A stretch of DNA of 64,000 nucleotides from Azorinus chamasolen (lineage: Eukaryota; Mollusca; Bivalvia; Cardiida; Solecurtidae), in the NCBI GenBank assembly GCA_963576725.1, contig OY755243.1, positions 35,749,846-35,813,845 on the forward strand, given 5' to 3'. Shown here one piece after another: positions 50,825 to 61,081 of the stretch. How positions within the stretch are numbered: position 1 is the stretch's first letter; every line of letters begins with the position of its first letter. Under the pieces are notes generated by a model, which was given only the letters and a program-made list of their open reading frames with translations, was not told where the DNA came from and ran no database searches. Made by a program: the position numbers and the translations under genes.

Positions 50825-50950
50825 TAATACAAAGAGATGCATTTTAACACCTATGGAAACAGTAGACCTACATAGATGACTCCTGTAGGCACTGTCTGAT
50901 CAGGGTCTGCTCTGTTTGCTTAGATGTATGTGTGTCTCTCCGATGTATGT
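50825..50950. mobile_element. Family-A core
   Basis: GGAAACAGTAGACCTACATA, ACTCCTGTAGGCACTGTCTG, ATCAGGGTCTGCTCTGTTTG. Confidence 0.7.
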
Positions 50951-51031
50951 GTGTCATGCTGTCTAACGGTATTTTGGTGGTGGTATTAATACAAGTGCCA
51001 AAACTTTTCTTGTTCATGTGCCTTTATAAAT

Positions 51032-51225
51032 ACAGTAGAACCCCTCAAATGTGACCACTTAATGAATAAACATGAGTGTCAGGTGGTTGCTTAATGCAGG
51101 ACAAAAGTAATGTAGAAAGCTCCTCTAAGAGCTTTCTGCTTTTTGTCCTGCATTAAGCTGCCACCTGCCTCTACCACCCAGAATTATACCTAATGGTCGC
51201 ATTAGAGGGGTTTTACTGTATTGAG
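51032..51225. mobile_element. Family-B MITE, complete
   Basis: TACAGTAGAACCCCTCAAAT and TCGCATTAGAGGGGTTTTAC TGTA. Core CAGGTGGTTGCTTAATGCAG, AAGCTCCTCTAAGAGCTTTC. TA at both outer ends fits a TA target duplication. Confidence 0.88.
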
Positions 51226-51606
51226 CTAATTAATATTCATGAATACATTATTTCTTACACGACTTTTGATGGTTTAAAGGGATAATGATAATCTGCGCTT
51301 CATGCACGAGAGGAAACTTCAGTCACCTGTAAATGGTCACTTACATATTAAATTTGAGCAGATGACTAGATTGGCATTTCATGCATGATCAATGCAATAG
51401 TTTGGGATAGCATTTATTGAAAAATTGTATTATGCAAGGCAGTACATGTATTTATTCCATATAAATGAGTAACATACATCTTGCAACTTTGAGATTCATA
51501 ATTGCATTTTCCTTTTATGACTTTATGAAATTAAGCAAGTTTGAAATGTAGTTGTGTAACATGTATATTGAAGAGCTTTATGTCTTATTTTCAATTTATA
51601 TTTCAG
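51226..51606. other. Intronic or intergenic spacer before the lone exon
   Basis: Nothing recognised apart from the pyrimidine tract TATTTTCAATTTATATTTCAG that ends at 51606. Confidence 0.4.
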
Positions 51607-51711
51607 CTACTCTTTGCTGTTGTAATACTGAGTTGGGTGTACACTATTGTAGCAGGAAGGTGGGCTGCTATTCGATATATGAAGGATAAGTACGGGTTTG
51701 AGTACGGAAGG
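51607..51711 (+). CDS. Putative internal exon, membrane protein, gene unknown
   Basis: A 105-bp segment with a good acceptor (TTTATATTTCAG, ends 51606) and a consensus donor (AGG followed by GTAAGT at 51712). It is phase 0 at both ends and codes 35 residues: a hydrophobic run LLFAVVILSWVYTIVAG, then a basic, aromatic segment RWAAIRYMKDKYGFEYGR. This looks like a transmembrane helix followed by a cytosolic juxtamembrane stretch. No neighbouring exon could be paired with it: the next acceptor (53130) leads straight to a TGA in this phase. Family not recognised. Partner exons may lie far away in intron-rich DNA, or it may be chance. Confidence 0.45.
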
Positions 51712-51739
51712 GTAAGTCAGTCTATGAATACATGTAGTC

Positions 51740-51920
51740 TGTACAGTAAAACCTTTCTAAACTAGAAATCCAGTTTAATAGTATCAATGCTGATCTGTGA
51801 GACAGGTGGTAGCTTTATGCAGAGTGAAAGTGACTTTCAATCTGCATTAAGCAGCCACCTGCCTAAAAATATCTAAATTCTTCTTTACTAAATTTCCAGT
51901 TTAGAGGGCTTTGACTGTAT
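51740..51920. mobile_element. Family-B MITE with shortened core
   Basis: TACAGTAAAACCTTTCTAAA and GTTTAGAGGGCTTTGACTGT ATA; GGTAGCTTTATGCAGAGTGA with CTGCATTAAGCAGCCACCTG. Confidence 0.85.
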
Positions 51921-52149
51921 ACACTTGCCTTGACATGAACACAAATATCTCTTAATAATACCATGGAAACCATTTAGGAATTAGTTAATTATAATATATA
52001 GTAGAACTTCACCAAGGTGACCATTCAAAGGTCAGCGATCAAGGTCACAGGAACCTGAAAATGGTATACAATGCTGCCATTCATAGTTGTACTCACCTCA
52101 ACAGTATAAAAACCATCACACTTATAGTTAAAAATGGGTATTTTACATT

Positions 52150-52298
52150 ATCTCATTCCTTCCTAGATTATTTTTAGACCCAACCTCTTTGAATTAATCT
52201 ACCGAAAAGGAGCGTTAACTAAAGAAAAGGAAAAGATTAGAATTGTGTAGTTTTTTACAGAGGTGCCAAAATGCGTCGCTAGGAGGGAATAGGTTAAA
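52150..52298. mobile_element. Family-C MITE lacking its hairpin
   Basis: CTCATTCCTTCCTAGATTAT, CCCAACCTCTTTGAATTAAT, CCGAAAAGGAGCGTTAACTA, GCTAGGAGGGAATAGGTTAA; the GAGCATTTGCTCC core is deleted. Confidence 0.75.
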
Positions 52299-52321
52299 TT
52301 GTCATTTACTTACCGGTCCTG

Positions 52322-52572
52322 GTTTAACCCTTTCCCTATTCTATGTTTATTCCAAATTTCAATACCTACTGAATATTCATTCATAAAATAGTTATAGAGA
52401 AATATGGAAGGTGGAACAATGTAGACATTTTAGAAATCAAAGAGCCAGATCTATCAAATTCTATTTGCAAACAGCAGACCCTGATTAGACGGCTCATCTA
52501 GGAGCCATCTGATCTGGAGTTACTCAGTTTGCAAATGCATGAAAACCGCGTTTATTTAAAGGAAAGGGTTTA
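52322..52572. mobile_element. Family-A2 MITE, complete
   Basis: TTTAACCCTTTCCCTATTCT to AAAGGAAAGGGTTTAA; core AACAGCAGACCCTGATTAGA, CGGCTCATCTAGGAGCCATC, TGATCTGGAGTTACTC. Confidence 0.88.
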
Positions 52573-52849
52573 AGGTAACTTTAGTTCAAATTCAGGTCAA
52601 ACTGTGCAATCTTTTAGTTTCTTTTAGCAATAGCATATACAGGCCTGGCTACACAACACATTTCAATGTCAGATGTCCGGCTTTGGAGGCATTTGTCACA
52701 TTTCTTGTTATAATGGCACATTTCCACAAAGTTGTTTGGTATTGGTTTAAACTGTATATACATGTAGTCCGATAAATTACATTTTCATGAGCAAACAGAG
52801 CTGACCCTGATCAGATGGCTGCTATTTAATTCACGAAGTAGTTGCTTCA
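52573..52849. other. Unannotated spacer with a family-A tag
   Basis: GAGCAAACAGAGCTGACCCT at about 52790 is a broken family-A arm; nothing else recognised. Confidence 0.45.
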
Positions 52850-53090
52850 ACCCTTTCCTTCATACAATCCTTTTTAACGCCTTTGCAAACAGAGCAGACC
52901 CAGATCAGATGGTTCCTGTAAGAGCTGTCTGATCTGGGTCTGCAATGTTTGCTTTTGGAATTATAATAGTTCTGCCTCTACATTTTCTACCAATAATAAA
53001 AAGCATGTGTTTGCCATTGTAAAAGTTCAGCTAATAAATATTCATAATACCATTGTTTCTTACATGTACATTCAACAGGGAAAGGGTTCA
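52850..53090. mobile_element. Family-A MITE directly upstream of the RPC9 gene
   Basis: CAACCCTTTCCTTCATACAA to CAACAGGGAAAGGGTT. Core GAGCAGACCCAGATCAGATG and GCTGTCTGATCTGGGTCTGC. It ends about 40 bp before the splice acceptor of the RPC9 exon. Confidence 0.88.
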
Positions 53091-53130
53091 GAAAAAAATA
53101 TTCTGCAAATGTTCGCTTTGTATTTTCAGA

Positions 53131-53568
53131 TCTGATTTTTGAAGGCTTACAGAACAAGACCTCACAATGGAGGTAAAGAACGAGAGTGCAGCTATGTTAA
53201 GTAATTTTGAGGTGCTGAATCTACTGAGTGACATGCAGAAAAGGCACAGTAAATCTAGCAAACAACTGTCAAACTTAGCAACTATCTCATACGAAATTAC
53301 GCAATTTCTTGAAACAACTGCTTGCTCTAAGCAGTCACCAGAAATTATCACAAACTTTATGAAAGCCCTAGAGAGTTTTAAATTAACAAAAGCAGAGAAG
53401 CTTCAGCTTTTAAACCTGAGACCAAAGACTGCAGTTGAAATTCAATTAATTGTAGAGGAGAGTGAAGAAAGACTGACTGAAGACCAGATATATCAGTTAT
53501 TGGATGTAGTCAGCGACAATCTTCCTGATATTGAAGAGGAGGAAGAAATGCAAGAGGGACAGGCCTAG
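53131..53568 (+). CDS. CRCP: DNA-directed RNA polymerase III subunit RPC9 (CRCP)
   Basis: The coding frame is 53167-53568 (133 residues); 53131-53166 is probable 5-prime UTR after an acceptor-like TATTTTCAG. RPC9 pairs with RPC8 in the stalk of RNA polymerase III, needed for initiation on tRNA and 5S genes; vertebrates also know it as CGRP receptor component. The start MEVKNESAAMLSNFEVLNLL, the block KLTKAEKLQLLNLRP.TAVEIQL and IVEESEERLTEDQI are family hallmarks, and the length is normal. The tail is acidic (DIEEEEEMQEGQ). The whole coding region is in one exon, unlike multi-exon vertebrate genes. No AATAAA was seen before the next repeat, and no poly-A tract marks it as a retrocopy. Confidence 0.92.
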
Positions 53569-53669
53569 ACAAAGGGGGTGAACATATTCTGTGATATTGT
53601 AAAAGTAGAAAAGGAGACTGCAACTCTTTACCTGATGACTATTGATGCCAGTATTCACCAATTGTTAGC

Positions 53670-53967
53670 ATAAACCCTTTCTCTGTTGAATATTCATGTA
53701 AGAAATAATGGCACCATGAATATCTATTTAATAGCTGATTTTTTAAAAATCATTAAATGACATATGTACACAGGAATTGTTGGTATTGGTAGAAATTGTG
53801 TAAAGTCAGACCCAGATCAGACAGCTCCTGTAAGAGCCAACGATCAGGATCTGCTCTGTTTGCTTATATCATGATATACAGGTCTGATTCTACAGTTTTT
53901 CATGTGCTATTATAACAATCTAATTAATATTCATGGTTTCATTATTTCTTACATGATTTGTATAGGA
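53670..53967. mobile_element. Family-A MITE downstream of RPC9
   Basis: ATAAACCCTTTCTCTGTTGA; core AGTCAGACCCAGATCAGACA, GCTCCTGTAAGAGCC, GATCAGGATCTGCTCTG; right end TATAGGAGGAAAAC. Confidence 0.8.
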
Positions 53968-54124
53968 GGAAAACTTTCTTCGGTGTAGACGACAACATAA
54001 TTTAAGTTTATTCTTGTGTGTTAACAATCAACTGAAGCTTTCATAGCTGTATATTCATCAACTGAAGCTTTCCTAACTGTATATTTATAACTTCAACTTT
54101 TCTAAAACTAAAACATTGATACTC
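53968..54124. other. Short direct repeats
   Basis: ATCAACTGAAGCTTTC(AT/CT)A(A/G)CTGTATATT occurs twice in a row (about 54028-54090). Confidence 0.65.
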
Positions 54125-54355
54125 GAAGTTTACCCTTTACTCCATGAATATTCATGTAAGAAATAATGACATCATGAATATTAATTTTTATTATGACATA
54201 GAATTTTTTGGCCCTAAAAATTGTTGACTATTATGTCACATGGAAATAGAGCAGAACCTAATCTGACGGCTCCTACAAGTCATCTGATTTGTGTCTAGTG
54301 TCAACTCTTTTTGCAAAACCATTAGAAGATATATATTTATTGAGTAAAGGGCTAA
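54125..54355. mobile_element. Family-A1 MITE, reverse sense
   Basis: TTACCCTTTACTCCATGAAT ATTCATGTAAG, ATAGAGCAGAACCTAATCTG, CATCTGATTTGTGTCTAGTG, and TATTGAGTAAAGGGCTAA. Confidence 0.8.
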
Positions 54356-54364
54356 TATCTTGAT

Positions 54365-54690
54365 ACAGTTTTAACTCTTCGCATGCTGGTAGCAAGTTAT
54401 GATTACACAAATGCAAGCAGTTTGAATCTAGATGAGATGCTGAGTAACTTGGCATGTCGTCACAGTCCAGTCTGTCTGCTTATCCCTGCCTCGGTAAAAG
54501 TCACTTCTTGAAACCATTGTGGTAAATAGAGCATTTGCTCCATAGGAGCAAAATAATGCTCTATTTACCACAATGTTTCAAAACTACATGATTCTAACGT
54601 TTTCCTTTTCTCTAGTAAATGCTCCTTTTTGGTAGATTTATTCAAAGAGATTGGGTCTAAAAATAGTCTATGAGGGAATTGGTTATTAGT
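54365..54690. mobile_element. Family-H half fused to a family-C element
   Basis: TTTTAACTCTTCGCATGCTG and GTTTGAATCTAGATGAGATG (family H), then CTTGAAACCATTGTGGTAAA and its partner TTTACCACAATGTTTCAAAA (family C), ending CCTATGAGGGAATTGGTTA with the usual C right end. Confidence 0.8.
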
Positions 54691-54949
54691 GGTATTTTGA
54701 GTGAAGTTTAGGAAAACTAACATTGAGAATTTGTAGCAAACAATATATTACACATGAATGTTATTTGGTGTGCAGCTAGTTAACTACTGGTATTCTAAAT
54801 ATGAATTTGCAAAGAAGAATGGGTTTGGTGGGCTACATACATGTAGTCTCCCTAATGAATGCCCCCACTCTTGTATATATTAAAAAAAACATACTATAAC
54901 AATGATCAATCCCATATAATAACCATTAAATCAAGAATTGTGGGATTTT

Positions 54950-55055
54950 CAAAATACGGGTGGTAGCTAAATGCAGACTGAAAGCAATGCAGAAAGCCCC
55001 CCCCCCTTTGGTGCTTTCTGCTATGCTTTGATTCTGAATTAAGCTGGCTTTTAAA
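54950..55055. mobile_element. Family-B MITE, ends lost
   Basis: GGGTGGTAGCTAAATGCAGA, AGCAATGCAGAAAGCCCCCC, GGTGCTTTCTGCTATGCTTT, GAATTAAGCTGGC. Confidence 0.75.
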
Positions 55056-55234
55056 AAATGTAACACCCCTGGGAGGATTTATTAAAGATGATCTCTTGGT
55101 TATGTCCAATATACAGACACATATAGATTGGAGAATTTTATAATTTAGGAGAAATATATAAAGTGTCTTACAGTGGTGTTCATGTTTCATTTCATCAACC
55201 CCATTGACACCAAAGAAATCACAATATTGGCTAT

Positions 55235-55810
55235 TTAGCTCACTAGAGCATGAAATGCTCAGGGTGAGCTTTTGTGATCACCTGATGTCCGTCGTCCGTC
55301 GGCGTGCGTCCGTCGTCAACAATTTGAACCTTTAAAAATCTTCTCCTCTGAATCTACAAGTTTCTCAGCTTTCATCTTTGGCAAATAGCATCATCTATAG
55401 GTCCTCTACAAAAGTTATATAAATTATGCCCCTGGGATCAAAATTGGCCCCGCCCCAGGGGTGCCTTGTTTTCAATAGAAACATGTAGTAAAATTTTGAA
55501 AATCTTCTTCTCTCAAACTGGAAGGCTCTCAGCTTTCATATTTGGCACATAGCATCATGTTCAGGTCCTCTACAAAAGTTATATAAATTATGGCCCTGGG
55601 GTCAAAATTGGCCCCGTCCCAGGGGTGGGCAGTTTTCAATAGAAACATATAGTGAACTTTGAAAATCTTCTCCTTTGAAACTGAAATGCTTCATAGCTTT
55701 CATATTTGGCACATAGCATCATGTTCAGGTCTTCTACAAAAGTTATATAAATCATGCCCCCAGGGTCAAAATTGGCCCCCACCCCACTGGCCCAGGGGTA
55801 GCAAGTTTTT
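55235..55810 (+). mobile_element. Family-F element, left-arm copy
   Basis: TAGCTCACTAGAGCATGAAA TGCTC is the left hairpin, GTCCGTCGTCCGTCGGCGTG follows, then three units with AGCTTTCATATTTGGCACAT and GTCAAAATTGGCCCC. The right end is missing. Confidence 0.85.
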
Positions 55811-56029
55811 CAAAGCTGACTTTCAAGTGGCTATTTATAAACATTTGCTGGTGTCTATTTTTAGCATACATTTAAAGGGAGATTATCTCCCTTTGTCCTT
55901 TTTTTTATAACAACTGGATTGTATCCATTGTTGGTAGTAATTCTGCAGTAATATTGCAGACCCAAACAAAGAAAATTGTTATACATGTAGTTAGATCTGA
56001 CTGGTTGCACAGTAAATCAGACAATTAAC

Positions 56030-56445
56030 CCTTTACTCCATAAATATGCCTTTCTACACCTTTGCAAACAGTAAACCCAGATCAGATGGCTCATGTAGTA
56101 GCCATCTGATCAGTCTGCTGTTTGCTTATGATATAATATAGTGCAAATTGCATTACATTATTTTGATTTTGTGTACAATATACTTATAATATGTTTACTA
56201 ACCCTTTCCCCCATGTTAACACCTTTTCACACATTTGCAAACAGAACAGACCCAGATCAGACGGCTCCTATAGCAGCTGTCTGATCAGGGTTTGCTCTGT
56301 TTGTCAATGGAATTTGAAAGATATTTCTTGACTTTCTAAAATGGCTACACTGTCCCACCTTCCGTATTTCATTATAACTATTTTGTCTATGAATATTCAG
56401 TAGGTATTTAAAGTTTGAATAAACATAGAACAGGGGAAGGGTTGA
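56030..56445. mobile_element. Two adjacent family-A MITEs, left arm
   Basis: TTAACCCTTTACTCCATAAA with CATCTGATCAGTCTGCTGTT, then AACCCTTTCCCCCATGTTAA with GACCCAGATCAGACGGCTCC TATAGCAGCTGTCTGATCAG, ending GGGGAAGGGTT. Inverted counterparts are at 58165-58590. Confidence 0.88.
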
Positions 56446-56742
56446 AAATAAATGAAGATATGAATAATAATAACTCATGAAAGTGTAATGAAAATATCTG
56501 AAATTTTGAATATTATTTATAAGTACATGTATAGATTAATTTATTCTTTCTAAAATTCAACCAATTTGCCCAGGGAAAGGGTATACATACTTTTGTACAT
56601 GCCCTTCTTTAGATTTGCATTGTTAAATGTTTTCATTTACATTTCTTCAATTTTCTTCACTTGAGGTCCTCTACAAAAGTTACATAAATTATGCCCCTTG
56701 GGTCAAAATTGGCCCTTGCCAGGACTGGCTAGTTTTCTATAA

Positions 56743-57210
56743 CAAGAGGGCCAGAATGGCCCAGAAGCACTCACCAGACAATCAGAGGAGAAGATTTTCA
56801 AAGTTTTCACTATGTGTTTCTATAGAAAACTAGCTGGCCCTGGGATGGGGCCAATTTTGACCCAAAGGGCAACATTTATATAACACTGGTAGAGGACCAA
56901 AACATGATGCTATGTGCCAATATTGAAAGCTGAGAACCTTCCAGTTTTGGAGAAGAAGATTTTCAAAGTTTTCACTATATGTTTCTATTGAAAGCTGGCT
57001 ACTCCTGGGGCGGGGCCAATTTTGACCACAGGGGCATAATTTATATAACATTTGTAGATGACCTGAACATGAAGCTATCTGTCAAATATGAAGGTTATGA
57101 ACCGAATCCAGTTTCAGAGAAGATTTTCAATGTTTTCACTATGTTTCTATTGAAAGCTGACCACCCCTGGGGTGGGGCCAATTTTAATCCCAGGGGCATA
57201 ATTTAAACAA
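56743..57210 (-). mobile_element. Family-F element, reversed, in the centre of the inverted duplication
   Basis: ATAACAAGAGGGCCAGAATG GCC is the reversed right end (CTCTTGTT plus hairpin). Three units with ACTATGTGTTTCTAT and GGGGCCAATTTTGACC follow; the left hairpin is missing. Confidence 0.8.
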
Positions 57211-57495
57211 GGCTATATAAAGTTTTGAATAAAGGTGATCAACTGTTCCTCTGAACAGGTATGTGAACCCTAGCATTCCAAACTGATTTTTTGCATTTGA
57301 ATATTATTATAAATTATTACATAATAATTTCATATTCATCAGTTTAACTTAATATGTTCAAGTGATTTCATGTTAAAAATTATTTCATAATTTATTTAAA
57401 ATCTTTAATTTGGCATTCTGGAGTCTTTACATGGTTTACCCTTCTTCTGAACTGCAGGGCAGGTTATAATAATGTCATAATGCCAATCACTATTA
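57211..57495. other. Unannotated centre of the inverted duplication
   Basis: AT-rich; nothing recognised. Confidence 0.4.
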
Positions 57496-57499
57496 TTAA

Positions 57500-57725
57500 T
57501 TAACCCTTCCCTCATATAAACGTGTTTTCACACATTTAAAAAAGAGTAGACCCAGATCAGATGCCTCCTATAAGAGCCATCTGATCAGGGTCTGCTCTGT
57601 TTGTTAATGGAATTTGATAGATGTGTTCCTTTAGTTTCTAAAATGGCTACAATGTTCCACCTACTATATTTCATTATAACTATTTTGTCAATAAATATTC
57701 TGTAGGTTGTGAAATTTGGAAACAA
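57500..57725. mobile_element. Family-A2 MITE
   Basis: TTAACCCTTCCCTCATATAA, GAGTAGACCCAGATCAGATG, CCTCCTATAAGAG, CCATCTGATCAGGGTCTGCT; right end overrun by GTAGGTTGTGAAATTTGGAAAC. A further A2 tail follows at 57726-57795. Confidence 0.85.
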
Positions 57726-57799
57726 ATGGCTACAATGGTCCACCTTCCATACTTCATTTTAACTATTTTGTACATGAATATGCACTAGGCATTCAAATT

Positions 57800-57965
57800 A
57801 ACAAGAGGGCCTGAAAGGCCCTGACATCGCTCACCAGACAATCAGAGGAGAAGATTTTCAAAGTTTTCACTATGTGTTTCTATAGAAAACTACCCGGCCC
57901 TGGGGCGGGCAAATTTTGACCCACGGGGCATAATTTATGTAACTTTTGTAGAGGACCTCACATGA
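57800..57965 (-). mobile_element. Family-F right end, reversed
   Basis: TTAACAAGAGGGCCTGAAAG GCCC, CATCGCTCACCAGACAATC, then one unit. Confidence 0.8.
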
Positions 57966-58164
57966 ATTTTTTTTAAGAAAATGAAAACATATTACAATGT
58001 CAATCTAAAGAAGGGCATGTACAAAAGTATGTAAACCCTCTCCCTGGGAAAATTGGTTGAATTTCAGAAAGAATAAATTAATCTATACATGTACTTATGA
58101 TATTCAAAATTTCAGATATTTTCATTACACCTTCATGAGTTATTATTATTCATATCTTAATTTA

Positions 58165-58590
58165 TTTTCAACCCTTCCCCTGTTCTATGTTTATTCAAAA
58201 TTTAAATATCTACTGAATATTCATGGACAAAATAGTTATAATGAAATATGGAAGGTGGGACGGTGTAGCCATTTTAGAAAGTAAAGAAACATCTTTAATA
58301 TTCCATTAACAAACAGAGCGGACCCTGATCAGACAGCTGCTATAGGAGCCATCTGATCTGGGTCTGCTCTGTTTGCAAATGTGTGAAAAGGTGTTAACAT
58401 GAGGGAAAGGGTTAGTAAACATATTATAAGTATATTGTACACAAAATGAAAATAATGTATGCAATTTGCACTATATCATATCATAAGCAAACAGCAGATT
58501 GAACAGATGGCTACTACATAAGCCATCTAATCAGGGTCTACTCTGTTTGCAAAGGTGTAGAAAGGCCTATTAATGGAGTAAAGGGTTAAT
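58165..58590. mobile_element. Two adjacent family-A MITEs, right arm
   Basis: CAACCCTTCCCCTGTTCTAT with GACCCTGATCAGACAGCTGC TATAGGAGCCATCTGATCTG, ending GAGGGAAAGGGTTA; then a second with GGTCTACTCTGTTTGCAAAG and GGAGTAAAGGGTTAA. Confidence 0.88.
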
Positions 58591-58770
58591 TGTAATATTT
58601 AATGTGCAACAGGCGACATCTAACTATAACAATTTTCTTTGTTTGGGTCTGCAATATTACTGCAGATCTAACAACAAAGGAGGCAATCCAGTTGTTATCA
58701 AAAAGAGAGATAACCTACCTTTAAATGTATGCTAAAAATAGACACCAGTAAATGTTTAACTAGAGATATG

Positions 58771-59590
58771 CCTGTCTCCCTTAATTGGCTTGCAACTGCA
58801 AGCTTGTTGCAAACTTAATCCTAGCCAAAAAAATGTTAATGAGCTTGCGATTTAGGTTTGGATTAGCTAGCATTTAGCCCTGGTTATATACAAGTTTAGT
58901 GAACCAAGAAAACCCATCCATATGCATAAGTGATCTGCAATTATCCCTAGTCAATATGCTCATGGCTGGTCACTCACTCTTCAAAGGCCCTATACCTTAA
59001 GCCTGCTAATATTACACAAGCTACTTGCTTTGGGGATTTTTTTGCATTTATAATAACCTTTGCAAACAGTCTGGATCAAGCCTGGATCAAGATGAGATAC
59101 AAAGTAACTTGGCATTTCATCAGGGTCCAAACTGTCTTTCACTATGACATTTGTTTTTTAAAAGATATGGAAGGAAACAACTTTTGCAGCTCTATTTATC
59201 ACAATGGCTTCAAATCTACACAATTCTGAAATTTTCAAAGAAACAGGATCTAAAAATAGCCTATGAGGGAATGGGTTAAAAACAGTGTGAACAAACAGAC
59301 ACTAATTCTGAAGCAGACAACTTCATAGAGTTTTGACCAGGAACTTGCCCTCTCAAGTGATTGCATAACAGATGGAGTGCTAGCTCAGAGGAACCTTTAT
59401 AGTGTAAGTCAATTTTAAAGTATAACCAACAGGGCAGGGCCAATTTTAACCTCAGAACTATGATATTAACCACTGTCAATAAGGTCTACTAATTTAATCT
59501 ATACACCAAATATCTAAGCTCTGTGACATGTAGTTTTTGACAAGAAATTTTTTGAAGTTTTCCCCATGCATAACCTAAGTGAGCCCAGCA
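58771..59590. other. Unpaired segment with worn H and C elements
   Basis: Mostly unrecognised. At 59055-59145, AACAGTCTGGATCAAGCCTG and CATCAGGGTCCAAACTGTC is family H; at 59180-59278, TATTTATCACAATGGCTTCA to CCTATGAGGGAATGGGTTAA is family C. Confidence 0.55.
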
Positions 59591-59868
59591 TTCTGCTACT
59601 TGTACAGAAAACAACAGTCAGCTAGAGAAAACTGGCCACCCCTGGGACCGTAGCGGGGCCAATTTTGACTCCAGGGACATAATTTATATAACTTTTGTAG
59701 AGGACCTATAGGTGATGCTATATGCCAAAGATGAAAGCTGAGAACCCTGTAGATTCATCAGAGAAGACTTTTAAAGGTTCAAATTGTTGACGACGCACGC
59801 CGACGGACGACGGACATCAGGCAATCACAAAAGCTAACCCTGAGCACTTTGTGCTCTGGTGAGCTAAT
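59591..59868 (-). mobile_element. Family-F element, right-arm copy (reversed)
   Basis: GGGGCCAATTTTGACTCCAG, ATTGTTGACGACGCACGCCG, then CACAAAAGCTAACCCTGAGC ACTTTGTGCTCTGGTGAGCTA. Counterpart of 55235-55470. Confidence 0.85.
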
Positions 59869-60000
59869 AATAAACACAGAACAGGCAAAGGGTTAAGCCA
59901 GCAATACATGTGCACTAAAAATAGCCACTGGTCATCTCTCTCTACTGCTTGACCTGATGACCTCTTTCTGAGCAAAGATAAGATGCTTAAAAGTGCAGTC

Positions 60001-60500
60001 AGCTTCAAGTTTGCTAGAAAACTGGCCACACTGGGGTGTAGCCAATTTTGACCACAGGAGCATAATTTATATCACTTTTGTAGAGGACCTGAACATGATG
60101 CTATGTGCCAAATATGTAAGCTGAGAACCTTCTGGTTTCAGAGGAGAAGAGTTTTAAAGTTTTACTATATGTTTCTATTGAAAACAAGGCACTCCTGGGG
60201 CGGGGCCAATTTTAACCCCAGGGCCATAATTTATATAACTTTTGTAGAGGACCTAAAGATGATACTATGTGCCAAAGATGAAAGCTGAGAACCCTGTAGA
60301 TTCAGAGGAGAAGATTTTTAAATGTTCAAATTGTTGACGACGCACGCTGACGGACGACGGACACCAGGCAATCACAAAAGCTCACCCTGAGCACTTTGTG
60401 CTCTGGTGAGCTAAAAACACATAGTGAAAACTTTGAAAATCTTCTCCTCAGATTGTCTGATGTCTAACCGATGTCAGGGCCTTCCAGGCCCTCTTGTTTC
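60001..60500. mobile_element. Family-F copies in opposite orientation
   Basis: Reversed copy to GAGCACTTTGTGCTCTGGTG AGCTA at 60413, immediately followed by a forward right end: TTTGAAAATCTTCTCCTCAG then GGGCCTTCCAGGCCCTCTTGTT. Confidence 0.8.
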
Positions 60501-60599
60501 CACATCTTCCAGAACAGTGTTAGCTTGAAAAAGTTGGAAACCCTATTAAGTTGCATTAGAGTAGCATACATGATACTAGACGATACATTTGTGTCTGGT

Positions 60600-60762
60600 A
60601 AACCTTTATCTCATCGATACACGTTTTAATGCCTTTGCAAACAGAGTAGACCCAGATCAGATAGCTCCTGTAGGAACCGTCTGTTAAGGCCCTAGTGTCT
60701 CCTGGTTGCTTATGAAGTTATATTGATCTGATTCTATAGTGTGTCAACTTCAAGAATCCCCT
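60600..60762. mobile_element. Family-A fragment
   Basis: TAAACCTTTATCTCATCGAT, GAGTAGACCCAGATCAGATA, GCTCCTGTAGGAACC, then a degraded second arm (GTCTGTTAAGGCCC). Confidence 0.7.
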
Positions 60763-60784
60763 TGTTCATAAAGCCGTGGTAAAT

Positions 60785-60985
60785 ACAGTAAGACCTCTCA
60801 AAACCGGAATTCTAGTAAAGAATATTTTAAATACTTTTAGGCAAGTGGCTGCTTAATGCAGGGTGAAAGTCACGCAGAAAGCTCATAGAGGAGCTTCCTG
60901 CATGACTTTCATCCTGCATTAAGCTGCCACTTGTCTCCAAGACCAATATTTATACGTAATTGAGTGTCCAGTTTATACATATTTG
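60785..60985. mobile_element. Family-B MITE, complete
   Basis: TACAGTAAGACCTCTCAAAA at the left; core GCTGCTTAATGCAGGGTGAA, AAGCTCATAGAGGAGCTTCC, TTCATCCTGCATTAAGCTGC. Right terminus worn. Confidence 0.85.
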
Positions 60986-61081
60986 AGAGTTGTACAAATT
61001 GAATGAAAAGGTTAGCTTGCAGAGTTGAAAATAAACATCTTATTAACCTGATGACATCCACTTTTGCATATTACTTGTGTA

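Larger units (their letters stand above)
55235..59868. repeat. 4.6-kb inverted duplication bounded by family-F elements
   Basis: Sequence from 55235 reads back in reverse complement from 59868. Matching blocks: 55236-55470 with 59630-59868; about 55835-56200 with 58415-58770; 56200-56470 with 58120-58415; 56470-56745 with 57830-58120. Both arms hold the same pair of family-A elements between family-F pieces. Arms differ at many sites and by indels (about 58775-59590 has no partner), so this is not a recent fold-over artefact. No coding sequence seen in it. Confidence 0.85.

Noticed and set aside
51607..53568. The lone exon at 51607 spliced to the RPC9 exon as one coding gene
   Set aside because: From the phase-0 donor at 51712 the next acceptor at 53130 gives ATC TGA, an immediate stop, and RPC9 starts at its own conserved Met.
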